NCBI GenBank assembly: GCA_041687475.1
Contig: JAWLBW010000029.1
Span: forward strand, 1-23,421
Length of the DNA stretch: 23,421 nt
Direction of reading: 5' to 3'
DNA from: JAWLBW01 sp041687475
GTDB lineage: Bacteria > J088 > JAWLBW01
Under the pieces are notes generated by a model, which was not told the origin of the DNA, did no database searches, and saw only the letters and a program-made list of their open reading frames with translations. How positions within the stretch are numbered: the first letter of the stretch is position 1; the number at the start of each line of letters is the position of its first letter. The position numbers were made by a program, and so were the translations under genes. This document shows, piece by piece, positions 5,468 to 14,061 of this stretch.

Positions 5468-8440
5468 TCAGGCAGAAGCCTGCAGGCTTCGAGGCGATTC
5501 GTAGGGAAGCAGTACGACGAAAGTCGAACCGTGACCCGGAGCGCTGCGTACGCGTATACGGCCGCCGTGGGCCTGCACGATTTCGTTCACGATGAAAAGC
5601 CCGAGCCCCAGGCCGCTGAAGCTTCTGGCCGTGTCGGTGCGCTCGAATCGCTCGAAGATGCGCCGGCTGTCGTCGCGTGAGATGCCGATGCCCTCGTCCG
5701 AAACCGCGAGAAGCGCGTGCCGCGAGCGGGCTGCGACGCTTACGCGCACAGGCCGGCCGGCCCCGTACTTGAGCGCATTGGTCAAGAGATTTACAACGAC
5801 CTGTTCGATGCGGAAGCGATCCCACATGCCGCGCGCATCGCGGTGTATTCTCAGTCGCAGGCTGCACCCGGCCCGCTTGATTTCTTCGCGGAAGCGCTGG
5901 GTAACCTCGGTCACCACTTCGAGCAGACTCGTCGGTTCGGGCGAGAGGTCTAGCCTGCCGCTGCGAATTCTCGACACGTCGAGCAGTACGTCGAGCAATT
6001 TCGCCATGCGGGCAGACTGCCTCTCGGCCTGTTCAACCAGTCGCAGTGCCTCTGGCGAACCCAGTTGCAGCGTCGGCTTTGTTCGGGCCATGCTGTCGAG
6101 GGTCTGCAACTTGAGGCGCAGCGGCGTCAGCGGCGTTCGCAGTTCATGTGATGCTACCGAAAGAAAGTCATCGCGTAGCCGCAGAGCCTGCTGCAGTTCG
6201 GCTTCGACCTGTTTCAGACCGGTCACGTTCTGGTACAGCAGCACCATGGCCGACTGGTGCCCGAAGCCGCCGGGCAAGGTCTGCGCATGCACCAGAAAGA
6301 CATGCCGACCCCAGGGGCTTTCGACCTGCACCTGTTCACCGACGAGAGTATCGCCCTTTGCCGCGCGGGCATAGGGAAGGCGGTGACCTTCAATGGGTCT
6401 GTCATGCTGGTCGTAGTAAACGTAGTGGGCCGCCGGGCGAAGTTTCACGTCGGGTTCGAAAAGGTGGCGTGACTCTTCGGCCGCCACATTGGTGAATAGC
6501 CTGCGGCCGGTTCCGGGCTCGGCGAGCAGGAGGGGAATGGGCAGCCGGTCGAGTATCGACTCGAGCCACCGTTGTTGGTTGTTCATCTGCTCGGCGAAGG
6601 CTTCACTGCGACGACGTGCCACCACCTGTTCGGTTACGTCGACCCCGAAGATGAGAACGAATTCGGGGTCATCGCCGGCCTGGTGCAGGGGACGTGCCAT
6701 GACATTGAAATAACGCTCTTCGACCTTGCCGCTCCTGCGTATACGAATGGGAACTTCGTGCCCCGTCAGCGCCCTTCGGGTGGCGAGCACGTGGCGTATG
6801 ATGGCGTGCGTGCTCTGGCCGGTCAGTTCGGGTATGGCATCGTCGAGTTTCTTGCCCTGAAGGTCGGACTCGCCGAACAGGCCGCAATAGACCGGGTTGG
6901 CCAGCTGATAGGTAAGGTCGCGGCTGCGAATGATGCTGATGGCCGCCGGCGCCTGCATCAGCAGGGCGAAGAACTGCTCGCGTTCGCGTTCGGCTTTCCG
7001 GCGCACGGCACGTTCCGACTCGAGCAGCCGTGTACGTTCCTTTTCCAGCTGCAGACGCTCGGAAACATCGTCGATAAAGGCGTAAAGCAGGGTTTCATGC
7101 TCACCCGCGATAGGGGTAATCATGAACTCTGCGTCGAAAATGGCGCCGTCGGCCCGCCGGAGAAGGGCTTGCAGCTTCCGCCGCTTCGACGTCTGTTGGC
7201 CGTCGAGCAGCCTGCGCATGGTCGCAGCATAGCCGGCGGCGCTTTCCGGCGGCACCAGGGTATCGAGGGCCCTGCAGCCGAGTACGTTGTCGGCCGACCA
7301 GCCGAACAGGGCTTCGGCTCTGTCGTTCCAGGCACGGATGACCCCGCCCGTGTCGACCGCGATGACGGCGTCGAAGGTACTGTTGAGTAAGGCCCGAACG
7401 TGTCGCTCGCTGTTCCGGAGTGCTTCCTGCGAGCGCTGCAGCGCTCGCGCGGTTTCTTCGACGGTACGCGAGAAATCTCTTAGCTCATGGGGACCGTCAA
7501 GGGGAAATTCGCCCTCGAAATCGCCCTCTCGAAGTGCCTGCACCCGCCTTCGCAACCCTTCGAGGGGGCGCGAAACGAGGCGTGAGGTGAACAGGGCAAG
7601 GGGCAGCATGAGAAATCCGAGTGCCCCGGTCAGCAGGGCGACCCGGTTCCGGAGCCGGCGCGCGGGCGCCAGTACCTCACTCTGCCTTATCCACGAACCG
7701 AGACAACCTCCGCCGATTTCGGTGAGTGGCAGGTAAGCCTGGTACACGCCCGTTTCGCCGAAGAGTGCTTGCCCCATTCCCTCGGTACCTTGCAGGCACG
7801 AGTCGAGAAAGGCCGGCGGCGATTGATCGGCGGCGGCGCCGGCCGAATATGCGCTCGGCGAGATGACAAAGCCCTCAGGAGAAGCGAATACATAGTTTCC
7901 ATCGTCGAAGAACAGGGGGTGAATGTCTGCGGCTTCGAAGCTGACCCACAAGGTGCCCTGCTTCCCCGCCAGGCGGGTTTCGAGCAGAAGCCTGACATTC
8001 CCTTCCTCTACGCTGAAGGCAGCCGGCCGCTCGCCCGCATCGTGTGAAGGAGCGGGCCAGCTTTTGACGCTGCCCTCGTCAATGATTCCGTGGGCGTTGC
8101 GGTGAAGGCGCACGCCCGCTACATTTTCACGCATTGCGAGGGTCGCCAGCTGCTCACGCAGGCAGGCGTTTTCTCGTTGCGATGCATAGCGGGTACAGAA
8201 AGTGGTGGCGTCGGCCAGGAACCCTTCGAGCAGCTGCCGCTTCTGTTCGAGCATTGCCAGCAGTAGCTCACGATTGAAAGCCACCTGTCGCTGCAGCGTC
8301 CGGGTGGCGATCTGCTCCAGGCTGGCTGCCGCATTATGGTATGCAACGAACCCCGAAACAAGGGTGGCGAGAACCACTACGGCCACCATTGTCAGCAGCA
8401 GTTCGGTGCGAACGGTTAATGCTCTCCCCCCTTCCTTCAT
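5468..8440 (-). CDS. Membrane PAS-domain sensor histidine kinase
   Basis: A 990-residue two-component sensor. A transmembrane helix at about residues 12-34 and another at about 266-286 enclose a periplasmic domain of about 230 residues with four cysteines (82, 93, 215, 246). Its size suits a dCACHE-type sensor, though I cannot confirm the fold. A HAMP linker (287-335), three PAS-like regions (about 345-465, 485-605, 620-745), HisKA with His765 in SHELRTP, and HATPase_c follow. HATPase_c has its N box NLLTNALKYG at 884, DEGIGI at 915 and GLGLGLF at 943. No response regulator gene is adjacent, so the partner is elsewhere. It is divergent from the lipoprotein gene at 8723. The start at 8440 is the only ATG before the first membrane helix; its GGGGAG lies only 1 nt upstream, which is unusually close. 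Confidence 0.95.
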   Translation of the reverse strand: MKEGGRALTVRTELLLTMVAVVVLATLVSGFVAYHNAAASLEQIATRTLQRQVAFNRELLLAMLEQKRQLLEGFLADATTFCTRYASQRENACLREQLATLAMRENVAGVRLHRNAHGIIDEGSVKSWPAPSHDAGERPAAFSVEEGNVRLLLETRLAGKQGTLWVSFEAADIHPLFFDDGNYVFASPEGFVISPSAYSAGAAADQSPPAFLDSCLQGTEGMGQALFGETGVYQAYLPLTEIGGGCLGSWIRQSEVLAPARRLRNRVALLTGALGFLMLPLALFTSRLVSRPLEGLRRRVQALREGDFEGEFPLDGPHELRDFSRTVEETARALQRSQEALRNSERHVRALLNSTFDAVIAVDTGGVIRAWNDRAEALFGWSADNVLGCRALDTLVPPESAAGYAATMRRLLDGQQTSKRRKLQALLRRADGAIFDAEFMITPIAGEHETLLYAFIDDVSERLQLEKERTRLLESERAVRRKAEREREQFFALLMQAPAAISIIRSRDLTYQLANPVYCGLFGESDLQGKKLDDAIPELTGQSTHAIIRHVLATRRALTGHEVPIRIRRSGKVEERYFNVMARPLHQAGDDPEFVLIFGVDVTEQVVARRRSEAFAEQMNNQQRWLESILDRLPIPLLLAEPGTGRRLFTNVAAEESRHLFEPDVKLRPAAHYVYYDQHDRPIEGHRLPYARAAKGDTLVGEQVQVESPWGRHVFLVHAQTLPGGFGHQSAMVLLYQNVTGLKQVEAELQQALRLRDDFLSVASHELRTPLTPLRLKLQTLDSMARTKPTLQLGSPEALRLVEQAERQSARMAKLLDVLLDVSRIRSGRLDLSPEPTSLLEVVTEVTQRFREEIKRAGCSLRLRIHRDARGMWDRFRIEQVVVNLLTNALKYGAGRPVRVSVAARSRHALLAVSDEGIGISRDDSRRIFERFERTDTARSFSGLGLGLFIVNEIVQAHGGRIRVRSAPGHGSTFVVLLPYESPRSLQASA

Positions 8441-8586
8441 ACTCCCCTTTCGGGCGGCAGGTTCGCATGCCGCATGCCGGAATTGTCGGCGCTGCGTCGG
8501 GCCGGGACCGGCGGTGGGGGGGCGACAAAGGGTGAAAGGCTGCGCCGAGCCGGGGTACGCCGGGATTCTTCCGCGTTACGCTTGCA

Positions 8587-8612
8587 ATCATAGACCGGAA
8601 ACACGCTTCCGG
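8587..8612 (-). promoter_or_regulatory. Putative kinase promoter with an embedded dyad
   Basis: TATGAT (8592-8587 on the minus strand) is a good -10, with a weak -35, TTTCCG, 17 nt upstream. The spacer contains CCGGAA-ACACGC-TTCCGG (8595-8612), a perfect 6-6-6 inverted repeat. A protein bound there would sit under RNA polymerase. The resulting leader would be about 140 nt long. Confidence 0.3.
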
Positions 8613-8646
8613 AAAGGGGGGCGGCATGACCGGTGTCTTTCTGAAA

Positions 8647-8667
8647 CGCTCGCCGAGCGAGTATAAT
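8647..8667 (+). promoter_or_regulatory. Putative lipoprotein promoter with an embedded dyad
   Basis: A perfect TATAAT lies at 8662-8667. Directly upstream, CGCTCG-C-CGAGCG (8647-8659) is a perfect 6-1-6 inverted repeat occupying the -35/-10 spacer. The -35 (TTCTGA, 17 nt spacing) is poor. Transcription would begin near 8674 and leave a leader of about 49 nt. Confidence 0.45.
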
Positions 8668-8722
8668 ACGAGTCGTCGGCCTACCGTACAACCTCGGTCG
8701 ATACGCACTTCGGAGTTTGTCC

Positions 8723-10822
8723 ATGCACCGTTTCGCCCTTGCCGTCGTCGCCATTGCCCTTACGGCCCTTTCAGCCGGGTGCCGTGCCGAAGCGCCTTCC
8801 GGAGAAGCCCCCGTTTCGCTGACAATCGCCTTTCTTCCCGAAGACGCCGGGGTGATGGAAGACATGCTTCTGCGCCTTCCCCGGGTGGAACCGACGCTGC
8901 TTGCCGAAGCCGCGCCCCTGCGGGCCGCGCAGGCGTCCGACGTCCGCTGGCCCATCGCCGTCGAGGCCGACGATACGTGCGACGAGTGCTATTCGGTTAC
9001 CCGCAAAGACGACGTCATTCATGTCCGGGGCGGCGGGCTCGCCGGCCGGCAATACGGGTTGGCGCATGCGCTCGAGGTGCTCGGATTCCGCTTTTTCCAC
9101 CCCATGAAGACGCAGGTTCCCGCGCGGGTCGACGACAAAGCAGTCGCGGCGGCGCTGGCCGAGATCGACGGGCTGGCGTTCGAACCCGAAATGGCCGTGC
9201 GCGGGCTGCACCTGCACACGCTGCACCCCATCGAAAGCCTGTTTGCCTTCTGGAAACCGGGCGCCGAGAATCTCGAAGACGCCCGAGCCGTCATTGACTG
9301 GGTGGTAAAGAATCGTGCGAATTACGTGCAGTGGGTGGCCCTGGGCGACATAGCCTCGGATGACAAGGCGTATGCGGCCTGGGTCGATCACACCCGCTCC
9401 GTCGTCGACTACGCGCATGCCCGAGGTGTCGGCGTCGGCACCAATGTGCAGCAGTTCGGCAAGTCGAGCCTGCAGAACGCCTATGTACTGCAGAAGAATG
9501 AAGGCACAAGCGCCGAGGTGAGGGCCGAGATCGAGGCGGCCCTCGAACGGCTGCTTGCCGTACCTTTCGACTACATTAACCTTTCGTTCGGCGAGTTCTT
9601 CGAATCGCACCCCGAAGCCTTCATTGAAAGCGTGCAGACGACGGTCGATGTGATTCACGATCGCTATTCCCACATACCCGTGGGGGGAACGGTGCATATC
9701 GGCAATTACGAAGGCATGTGGCTCGACTACGAAGGCGAACGGCTGCACTACTACATGCTCGTCAAGCACGTCGAAGGCCTTGAACCGTGGGTGCACACGG
9801 TCATGTATTACAACCTGTTCGACGACGCCGGCGGCTCGTACTACCACGACGATTTCTTCGAGCACCGCGACTTCCTCATCGACGCGTTGGGCCGTGGCGA
9901 GCCCGCGGCTTACTTTCCCGAAACCGCGTACTGGATTGCCTTCGACAACTCGGTGCCCACGTACCTGCCGCTCTACATCAAGTCACGGTGGAAGGACATG
10001 CACGACCTGCGCGCCCTGGCGGTAGAAGAAGGCGTTCCGGCCCTCGACCGCCACATCGTCTTTTCGTCGGGATGGGAATGGGGCTATTGGCAGCAGGACT
10101 ACGCCACCCTGCGCATGAACTACGCCATTCCCGACGATTGGAAAGCCTTCGTGCGCGAGATGTTCGCCCCGCTGGGCGAAGGCGGCGCGCGGTTCGGCGA
10201 GTTGGTGGCCGACTTCGCCGACGTGCAGTACGACGCCCTGATCGGCGAGAGGCTGGCGGCATATCTGGCCGGACGCGACTTCTACATCGACATCGGCAAG
10301 GTGGTCGACATCGCAAGTCAACCGGTTCGACCGCTCTTCGGCGAAGTCGCCGCCATGGACAAGGAAGAGCGCGATACGCTGCGGCGCACCGTCGTCGACC
10401 CCATGAACATCTTTGCCGCCGCCATGGAAGACATTCTGGTCGAGGCGGCGTCACTGGGCAATCTGGCCGAGAATGCCTTCGTAGCCGAAACCCTCGACGG
10501 CATGGAGGTTACGGTGCTGCGTGCCCGGTTCATCGCGCGTCTGTATCAGGCGACCCTGGCGCACGCGGGCGACGAAAGCGCGCAACCGGTGCTGCGGGAA
10601 GCCGAAGCGCTGGCCTTTGCCGCGCGAACGGTGGTGGCCCGACGCGGCAGAAACTTCTTCTACACCACGAATCTGCTTACCGAAGGCGACCGCAACCCGA
10701 CCATTTACCCCTTCGGCTACCTCAAGCAGGCGCACAACCTCTGCCTGTGGGAACGCGAGCTGTCGGAAGTGCGGCAGCTGGTTGACGGAACCGATTCCGG
10801 CGTTCCGCTCTGCATCTTCTAA
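8723..10822 (+). CDS. Lipoprotein, glycoside-hydrolase-like (GH20 N-domain / DUF4838 type)
   Basis: A 699-residue predicted lipoprotein. The signal peptide ends in the lipobox LSAGC (Cys20); the next residue is Arg, not Asp, which fits outer-membrane sorting. Residues about 75-127 (pattern IHVRGGGLAGRQYGLAHALE, then LGFRFFHP) match the accessory alpha/beta domain that precedes the catalytic barrel in GH20, GH67 and DUF4838 proteins. Residues about 158-470 read like a TIM barrel (RGLHLHTLHP, INLSFGEFFESHP, SSGWEWGYW), followed by a helical C-terminus. A CxxC pair (86, 89) is unusual in the accessory domain. Catalytic residues and substrate cannot be assigned. The ATG at 8723 has GGAG 7 nt upstream; a TTG two codons earlier is less likely. 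It is divergent from the kinase, so that kinase may sense a glycan that this protein handles (inference). Confidence 0.8.
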   Translation: MHRFALAVVAIALTALSAGCRAEAPSGEAPVSLTIAFLPEDAGVMEDMLLRLPRVEPTLLAEAAPLRAAQASDVRWPIAVEADDTCDECYSVTRKDDVIHVRGGGLAGRQYGLAHALEVLGFRFFHPMKTQVPARVDDKAVAAALAEIDGLAFEPEMAVRGLHLHTLHPIESLFAFWKPGAENLEDARAVIDWVVKNRANYVQWVALGDIASDDKAYAAWVDHTRSVVDYAHARGVGVGTNVQQFGKSSLQNAYVLQKNEGTSAEVRAEIEAALERLLAVPFDYINLSFGEFFESHPEAFIESVQTTVDVIHDRYSHIPVGGTVHIGNYEGMWLDYEGERLHYYMLVKHVEGLEPWVHTVMYYNLFDDAGGSYYHDDFFEHRDFLIDALGRGEPAAYFPETAYWIAFDNSVPTYLPLYIKSRWKDMHDLRALAVEEGVPALDRHIVFSSGWEWGYWQQDYATLRMNYAIPDDWKAFVREMFAPLGEGGARFGELVADFADVQYDALIGERLAAYLAGRDFYIDIGKVVDIASQPVRPLFGEVAAMDKEERDTLRRTVVDPMNIFAAAMEDILVEAASLGNLAENAFVAETLDGMEVTVLRARFIARLYQATLAHAGDESAQPVLREAEALAFAARTVVARRGRNFFYTTNLLTEGDRNPTIYPFGYLKQAHNLCLWERELSEVRQLVDGTDSGVPLCIF

Positions 10823-10870
10823 AGAAAAGGAAAAGGAAGATCGAAAAGGAAGAAGGAAGATGGAAGATGG
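10821..10870 (+). repeat. Purine-only low-complexity tract after the lipoprotein stop
   Basis: About 50 nt consist almost wholly of A and G, built from degenerate GGAAGA/GGAAAA units and starting within the TAA stop codon. It is the only such tract seen in the window. In the rest of the 112-bp convergent gap, CCTCAC (10895-10900) can pair with GTGAGG (10919-10924) across 18 nt. No classical terminator with a U-tract is visible for either converging gene. Confidence 0.6.
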
Positions 10871-10934
10871 TAGTCCGGCGCAGTCGCTGTGTTCCCTCAC
10901 CGTACTCACCGCCTCGATGTGAGGCCCTTCTCCC

Positions 10935-11798
10935 TCAGTCGAAGACGACCGTCTTGTTCCCGTAAACGAGAATCCGGTTCTCGAGATGCCAGCGCACGGC
11001 TGTCGAGAGCACGATTTTCTCGAGGTCGCGTCCTTTCTGCACCAGGTCATCGACATTGTCGCGGTGGCTCACGCGGGTCACGTTCTGCTCGATGATGGGG
11101 CCTTCGTCGAGCTGGGCGGTTACGTAGTGGCTGGTGGCGCCGATGATCTTCACGCCCCGTTCGAACGCCTGGTGATAGGGGCGCGCACCGATGAAGGCGG
11201 GCAGGAACGAGTGGTGAATGTTGATGACCCGATTGGGCATGCGTGCCACGAATTCATCGGATAGTATCTGCATGTAGCGGGCCAGTACCACGAGGTCGAT
11301 TCCGTTTTCTTCGACCAGCGCCAGCTGACGCCCTTCGGCTTCGGTCTTGTTCTCGCGGGTCACGCCGATTTCGACGAAGGGAATACCGTAGAAGTCGGCA
11401 ATGGGCTTCGTGTCGGGGTGATTGCTCACGATGAGCGGAATTTCACACGGCAGCTCTCCGGCGCGGTGCCGGTACAGTAGGTCGACCAGGCAGTGATCGT
11501 ACTTCGAGACGAAAACGGCCATGCGCGGGCGGTACGCCGAAAGCGCGAGCTGCCAGCTCATGCGGAAACGTTCGGCCAGCGGCGCAAATGCTGCGTCGAA
11601 TTCGTTCATGTCGATGGCGAAGCCGTCGAGGTCCCATTCGACCCGCATGAAAAATAGGTTCTGTTCGGCGTCCTGATGCTGATCGGCGTGCAGGATGTTG
11701 CCGTTGTTGCGCAGCAGAAACTCGGCAATGGCCGCCACGATGCCCTTCTGATCGGGGCAGGTGATAAGTAGAATGGCGCTGTCGGGTCGCTTCGTCAT
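10935..11798 (-). CDS. purU: Formyltetrahydrofolate deformylase
   Basis: Hydrolyses 10-formyl-tetrahydrofolate to formate and tetrahydrofolate, balancing the one-carbon pool and in some bacteria feeding formate to purine synthesis. The 287-residue length is typical. Residues 8-90 form an ACT domain (LLITCPDQKGIVAAIAEFL). Residues 92-280 are the formyltransferase-like hydrolase domain with SNHPD near 125, NIHHSFLPAF at 193-202 and LDEGPIIEQ from 230; the His and Asp expected for catalysis are present. The ACT domain separates it from PurN and from sugar N-formyltransferases. It is the last gene of the sugar operon, 36 bp after the epimerase gene, with a weak ribosome binding site. Within the gap, CCCC-GTGA-GGGG (11819-11830) can form a small hairpin. 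Its place in a glycan operon is unusual. Confidence 0.95.
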   Translation of the reverse strand: MTKRPDSAILLITCPDQKGIVAAIAEFLLRNNGNILHADQHQDAEQNLFFMRVEWDLDGFAIDMNEFDAAFAPLAERFRMSWQLALSAYRPRMAVFVSKYDHCLVDLLYRHRAGELPCEIPLIVSNHPDTKPIADFYGIPFVEIGVTRENKTEAEGRQLALVEENGIDLVVLARYMQILSDEFVARMPNRVINIHHSFLPAFIGARPYHQAFERGVKIIGATSHYVTAQLDEGPIIEQNVTRVSHRDNVDDLVQKGRDLEKIVLSTAVRWHLENRILVYGNKTVVFD

Positions 11799-11834
11799 GG
11801 TCGTTCAGCGGTCTCTTTCCCCGTGAGGGGGCCT

Positions 11835-12917
11835 TTATCGGGGCAGGCGTTCGGCAAGAATGAGGTCGATGATGCGCTCGCCCGCATGGCCCTTTCCATA
11901 GTAATCCGTATGGTCGGCGGGGCGAGCCCCGAGGGCGTTCTTCGCCGCCTCGTCGATATGGGCGGCGACCGCGCCGGCCAGGCGGTTCCAGCCCGATTGC
12001 ACGGTTTCGACCCATTCGGTCTCATCGCGCAGGGTAACACAGGGTACTTCGTAAAAGTAGGCCTCTTTCTGCACGCCGCCGCTGTCGGTCAGAATGAGCG
12101 CCGCCGAGCGTTCGAGGGCGATCATGTCGAGAAAGGGTAGCGGCTCGCAGATGCGAACGCCGTCGGGAATCGCAAGACCGCCCTGCTCGATGATGGCGCG
12201 GGTTCGCGGGTGCAACGGCAATACGACAGGCAGGTGCGCGGCCACCCGCCCGAGCCCGTCGAGAATGCCGTTGAGCCGCGTGGGGTCGTCGGTGTTCTCG
12301 GCCCGGTGCACGGTGGCCAGGGCATATTTACGGGGAATAAGTTCGAGCTCGTCGAGCTTGCGGCTGGCACGGCTGCGCTCGCCATAGAACAGTGCCGCGT
12401 CGTACATGACGTCGCCGGTCTGATGCACGCCGCGCACAATGCCCTCGCTGCGCAGATGCGCAACCGCCGTATCGGTCGGGCAGAAAAGCAGGTCCGAGAT
12501 GCGATCGGCCACGATGCGGTTGATTTCTTCGGGCATCGTGCGCTTGAACGAGCGCAGGCCCGCCTCGACATGGGCCACAGGCACGTGCAGCTTCGAGGCG
12601 GCAAGCGCACCGGCCAGCGTCGAGTTGGTATCGCCGTAAATCAGCACCAGGTCGGGCTTGAGGTCGACAATGGCCTGTTCGATACCGGTTAGCATGGCGG
12701 CCGTCTGCTTGCCGTGCAGCCCCGAGCCTACGCCCAGGTTGATGGCCGGCCGGGGTATGTCGAGCTCGTCGAAGAAGACGTCGCTCATGTTGGCGTCGTA
12801 GTGCTGGCCGGTATGCAGAATCGACTCGCGCAGGCCCTCGCGCTCGCGAATGACCCGCGACACGACGGCGGCTTTGACGAACTGGGGGCGGGCGCCGATG
12901 ATCGTGAGAATATGCAT
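11835..12917 (-). CDS. wecB: Non-hydrolysing UDP-GlcNAc 2-epimerase family (WbpI/WecB type)
   Basis: A 360-residue epimerase with the full family signature: GARPQ at 8-12, HTGQHYD at 35-41, YGDTNSTLAG at 94-103, HVEAGLRS at 116-123 and DSGGVQKEA at 278-286. The segment LRDETEWVET at 296-305 replaces the RDTTERPE of classical WecB. The neighbours WbpB, WbpD and WbpE are the steps just before WbpI. I therefore infer that the substrate is UDP-2,3-diacetamido-2,3-dideoxy-glucuronate, epimerised at C2 to the manno form, not plain UDP-GlcNAc. The enzyme is cytoplasmic. The gap from the aminotransferase is 16 bp, and that gene's TGA leads into GAGGGGGG, which probably serves as the ribosome binding site. 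Confidence 0.93.
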   Translation of the reverse strand: MHILTIIGARPQFVKAAVVSRVIREREGLRESILHTGQHYDANMSDVFFDELDIPRPAINLGVGSGLHGKQTAAMLTGIEQAIVDLKPDLVLIYGDTNSTLAGALAASKLHVPVAHVEAGLRSFKRTMPEEINRIVADRISDLLFCPTDTAVAHLRSEGIVRGVHQTGDVMYDAALFYGERSRASRKLDELELIPRKYALATVHRAENTDDPTRLNGILDGLGRVAAHLPVVLPLHPRTRAIIEQGGLAIPDGVRICEPLPFLDMIALERSAALILTDSGGVQKEAYFYEVPCVTLRDETEWVETVQSGWNRLAGAVAAHIDEAAKNALGARPADHTDYYGKGHAGERIIDLILAERLPR

Positions 12918-12933
12918 GCCGGTCGCGCCCCCC

Positions 12934-14061
12934 TCAGACAGCGCCGCGTTCGCGCAGGAAGCCGGCCAGAGTTTCTACTACGTATGCGGCCTGCTCGTCG
13001 GTCAGCTCGGGGTAAATGGGCAGGGCCAGGGTTTCGGCCGCGGCCTTTTCGGCGTGCGGCAGGCTTCCTTCGGCAAAGCCCAGTTCGGCATAGCACTCCT
13101 GGCGGTGCAGGGGCCCGGGGTAGTAGACTTCGTTGCCGATGCCGTTGTCGCTCAGGTATTTCCGGCAGGCGTCGCGATCGGGTACGCGAATCACGTACTG
13201 ATTGTAAATGTGGCGGTTGTATTCGCGCTCGACGGGCAAGGCGATTGCATCGGTAAGGCCGGCTTCGGCGAACAACCTGGTGTAGCGGGCCGCATTGGTG
13301 CGGCGGCCTTCCGTCCACGCGTCGAGGTGGTCGAGTTTCACGAGCAGGGCAGCCGCCTGAATGGTGGCGAGTCGCGAGTTCACGCCGATGACGCTGTGAT
13401 AATACTTGGGTTTGCCGCCGTGTACGCGCAGGGTCGCCATCTTGTCGGCCAGCACTTCGTCGCGGGTGACGATCATGCCGCCGTCGCCAAGGCCGCCCAG
13501 GTTCTTCGAAGGGAAGAACGAAAAGCAACCGGCGTCGCCCATTGAACCGGCGGGCCGATCCTTGTAGCGTGCGCCGATGGCCTGGGCCGCGTCTTCAATG
13601 ACCGCGATTCCGTGTTTACGGGCAATGGCCAGAATATCTTCCATCTCGGCGCACTGGCCGTAGAGGTGTACCGGAATGATCGCCTTGGTGCGCGGGGTAA
13701 TCGCCGCTTCGATGAGGGCCGGGTCAATGTTGTAGGTAACCGGGTCGATGTCGACAAAGCGCGGCACGGCGCCGAGGCGCGAGACCGAACCGGCCGTGGC
13801 GAAAAAGGTGTACGGCGTGGTAATGACCTCGTCGCCCGGGCCGACGCCCAGCCCCATTAGGCTGACCAGAAGTGCGTCGGTGCCGCTCGCCACGCCGATA
13901 CCGCGCACCGTGTCGCTGTAGGCGGCCACACGGGCCTCGAGTTCGCGTACTTCGGGTCCGAGAATGAATTGCTGGTGCTCAAGCACGGCATCGACGGCGG
14001 CGCGAACGGGTTCGCGAATCGAGGCGTACTGGGCCTTGAGGTCGAGAAGAGGTACTTTCAT
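12934..14061 (-). CDS. wbpE: PLP-dependent sugar aminotransferase (DegT/DnrJ/EryC1, WbpE-like)
   Basis: Transfers an amino group from glutamate to the 3-keto sugar nucleotide (UDP-3-keto-GlcNAcA in the WbpE pathway). At 375 residues it has the DegT fold I signature: SGTDALLVSL at 60-69 (cofactor phosphate), Asp157 in IEDAAQAIGA (pyridine nitrogen) and Lys186 in FFPSKNLGGLG (Schiff base). The N-terminus MKVPLLDLKAQY is typical of WbpE-type enzymes. The ATG at 14061 overlaps the upstream TGA in an ATGA and has GGAAGA upstream; an in-frame start 63 nt earlier would lie deep in the acetyltransferase gene and adds unrelated sequence. Confidence 0.93.
   Translation of the reverse strand: MKVPLLDLKAQYASIREPVRAAVDAVLEHQQFILGPEVRELEARVAAYSDTVRGIGVASGTDALLVSLMGLGVGPGDEVITTPYTFFATAGSVSRLGAVPRFVDIDPVTYNIDPALIEAAITPRTKAIIPVHLYGQCAEMEDILAIARKHGIAVIEDAAQAIGARYKDRPAGSMGDAGCFSFFPSKNLGGLGDGGMIVTRDEVLADKMATLRVHGGKPKYYHSVIGVNSRLATIQAAALLVKLDHLDAWTEGRRTNAARYTRLFAEAGLTDAIALPVEREYNRHIYNQYVIRVPDRDACRKYLSDNGIGNEVYYPGPLHRQECYAELGFAEGSLPHAEKAAAETLALPIYPELTDEQAAYVVETLAGFLRERGAV

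Noticed and set aside
8771..9865. A 364-codon minus-strand open frame
   Set aside because: It is antisense to the lipoprotein gene, which has a lipobox, a ribosome binding site and domain-like sequence. The antisense product has none of these.
10935..11798. Sugar N-formyltransferase or PurN
   Set aside because: The N-terminal ACT domain and overall length are those of PurU, and neither alternative has that domain.
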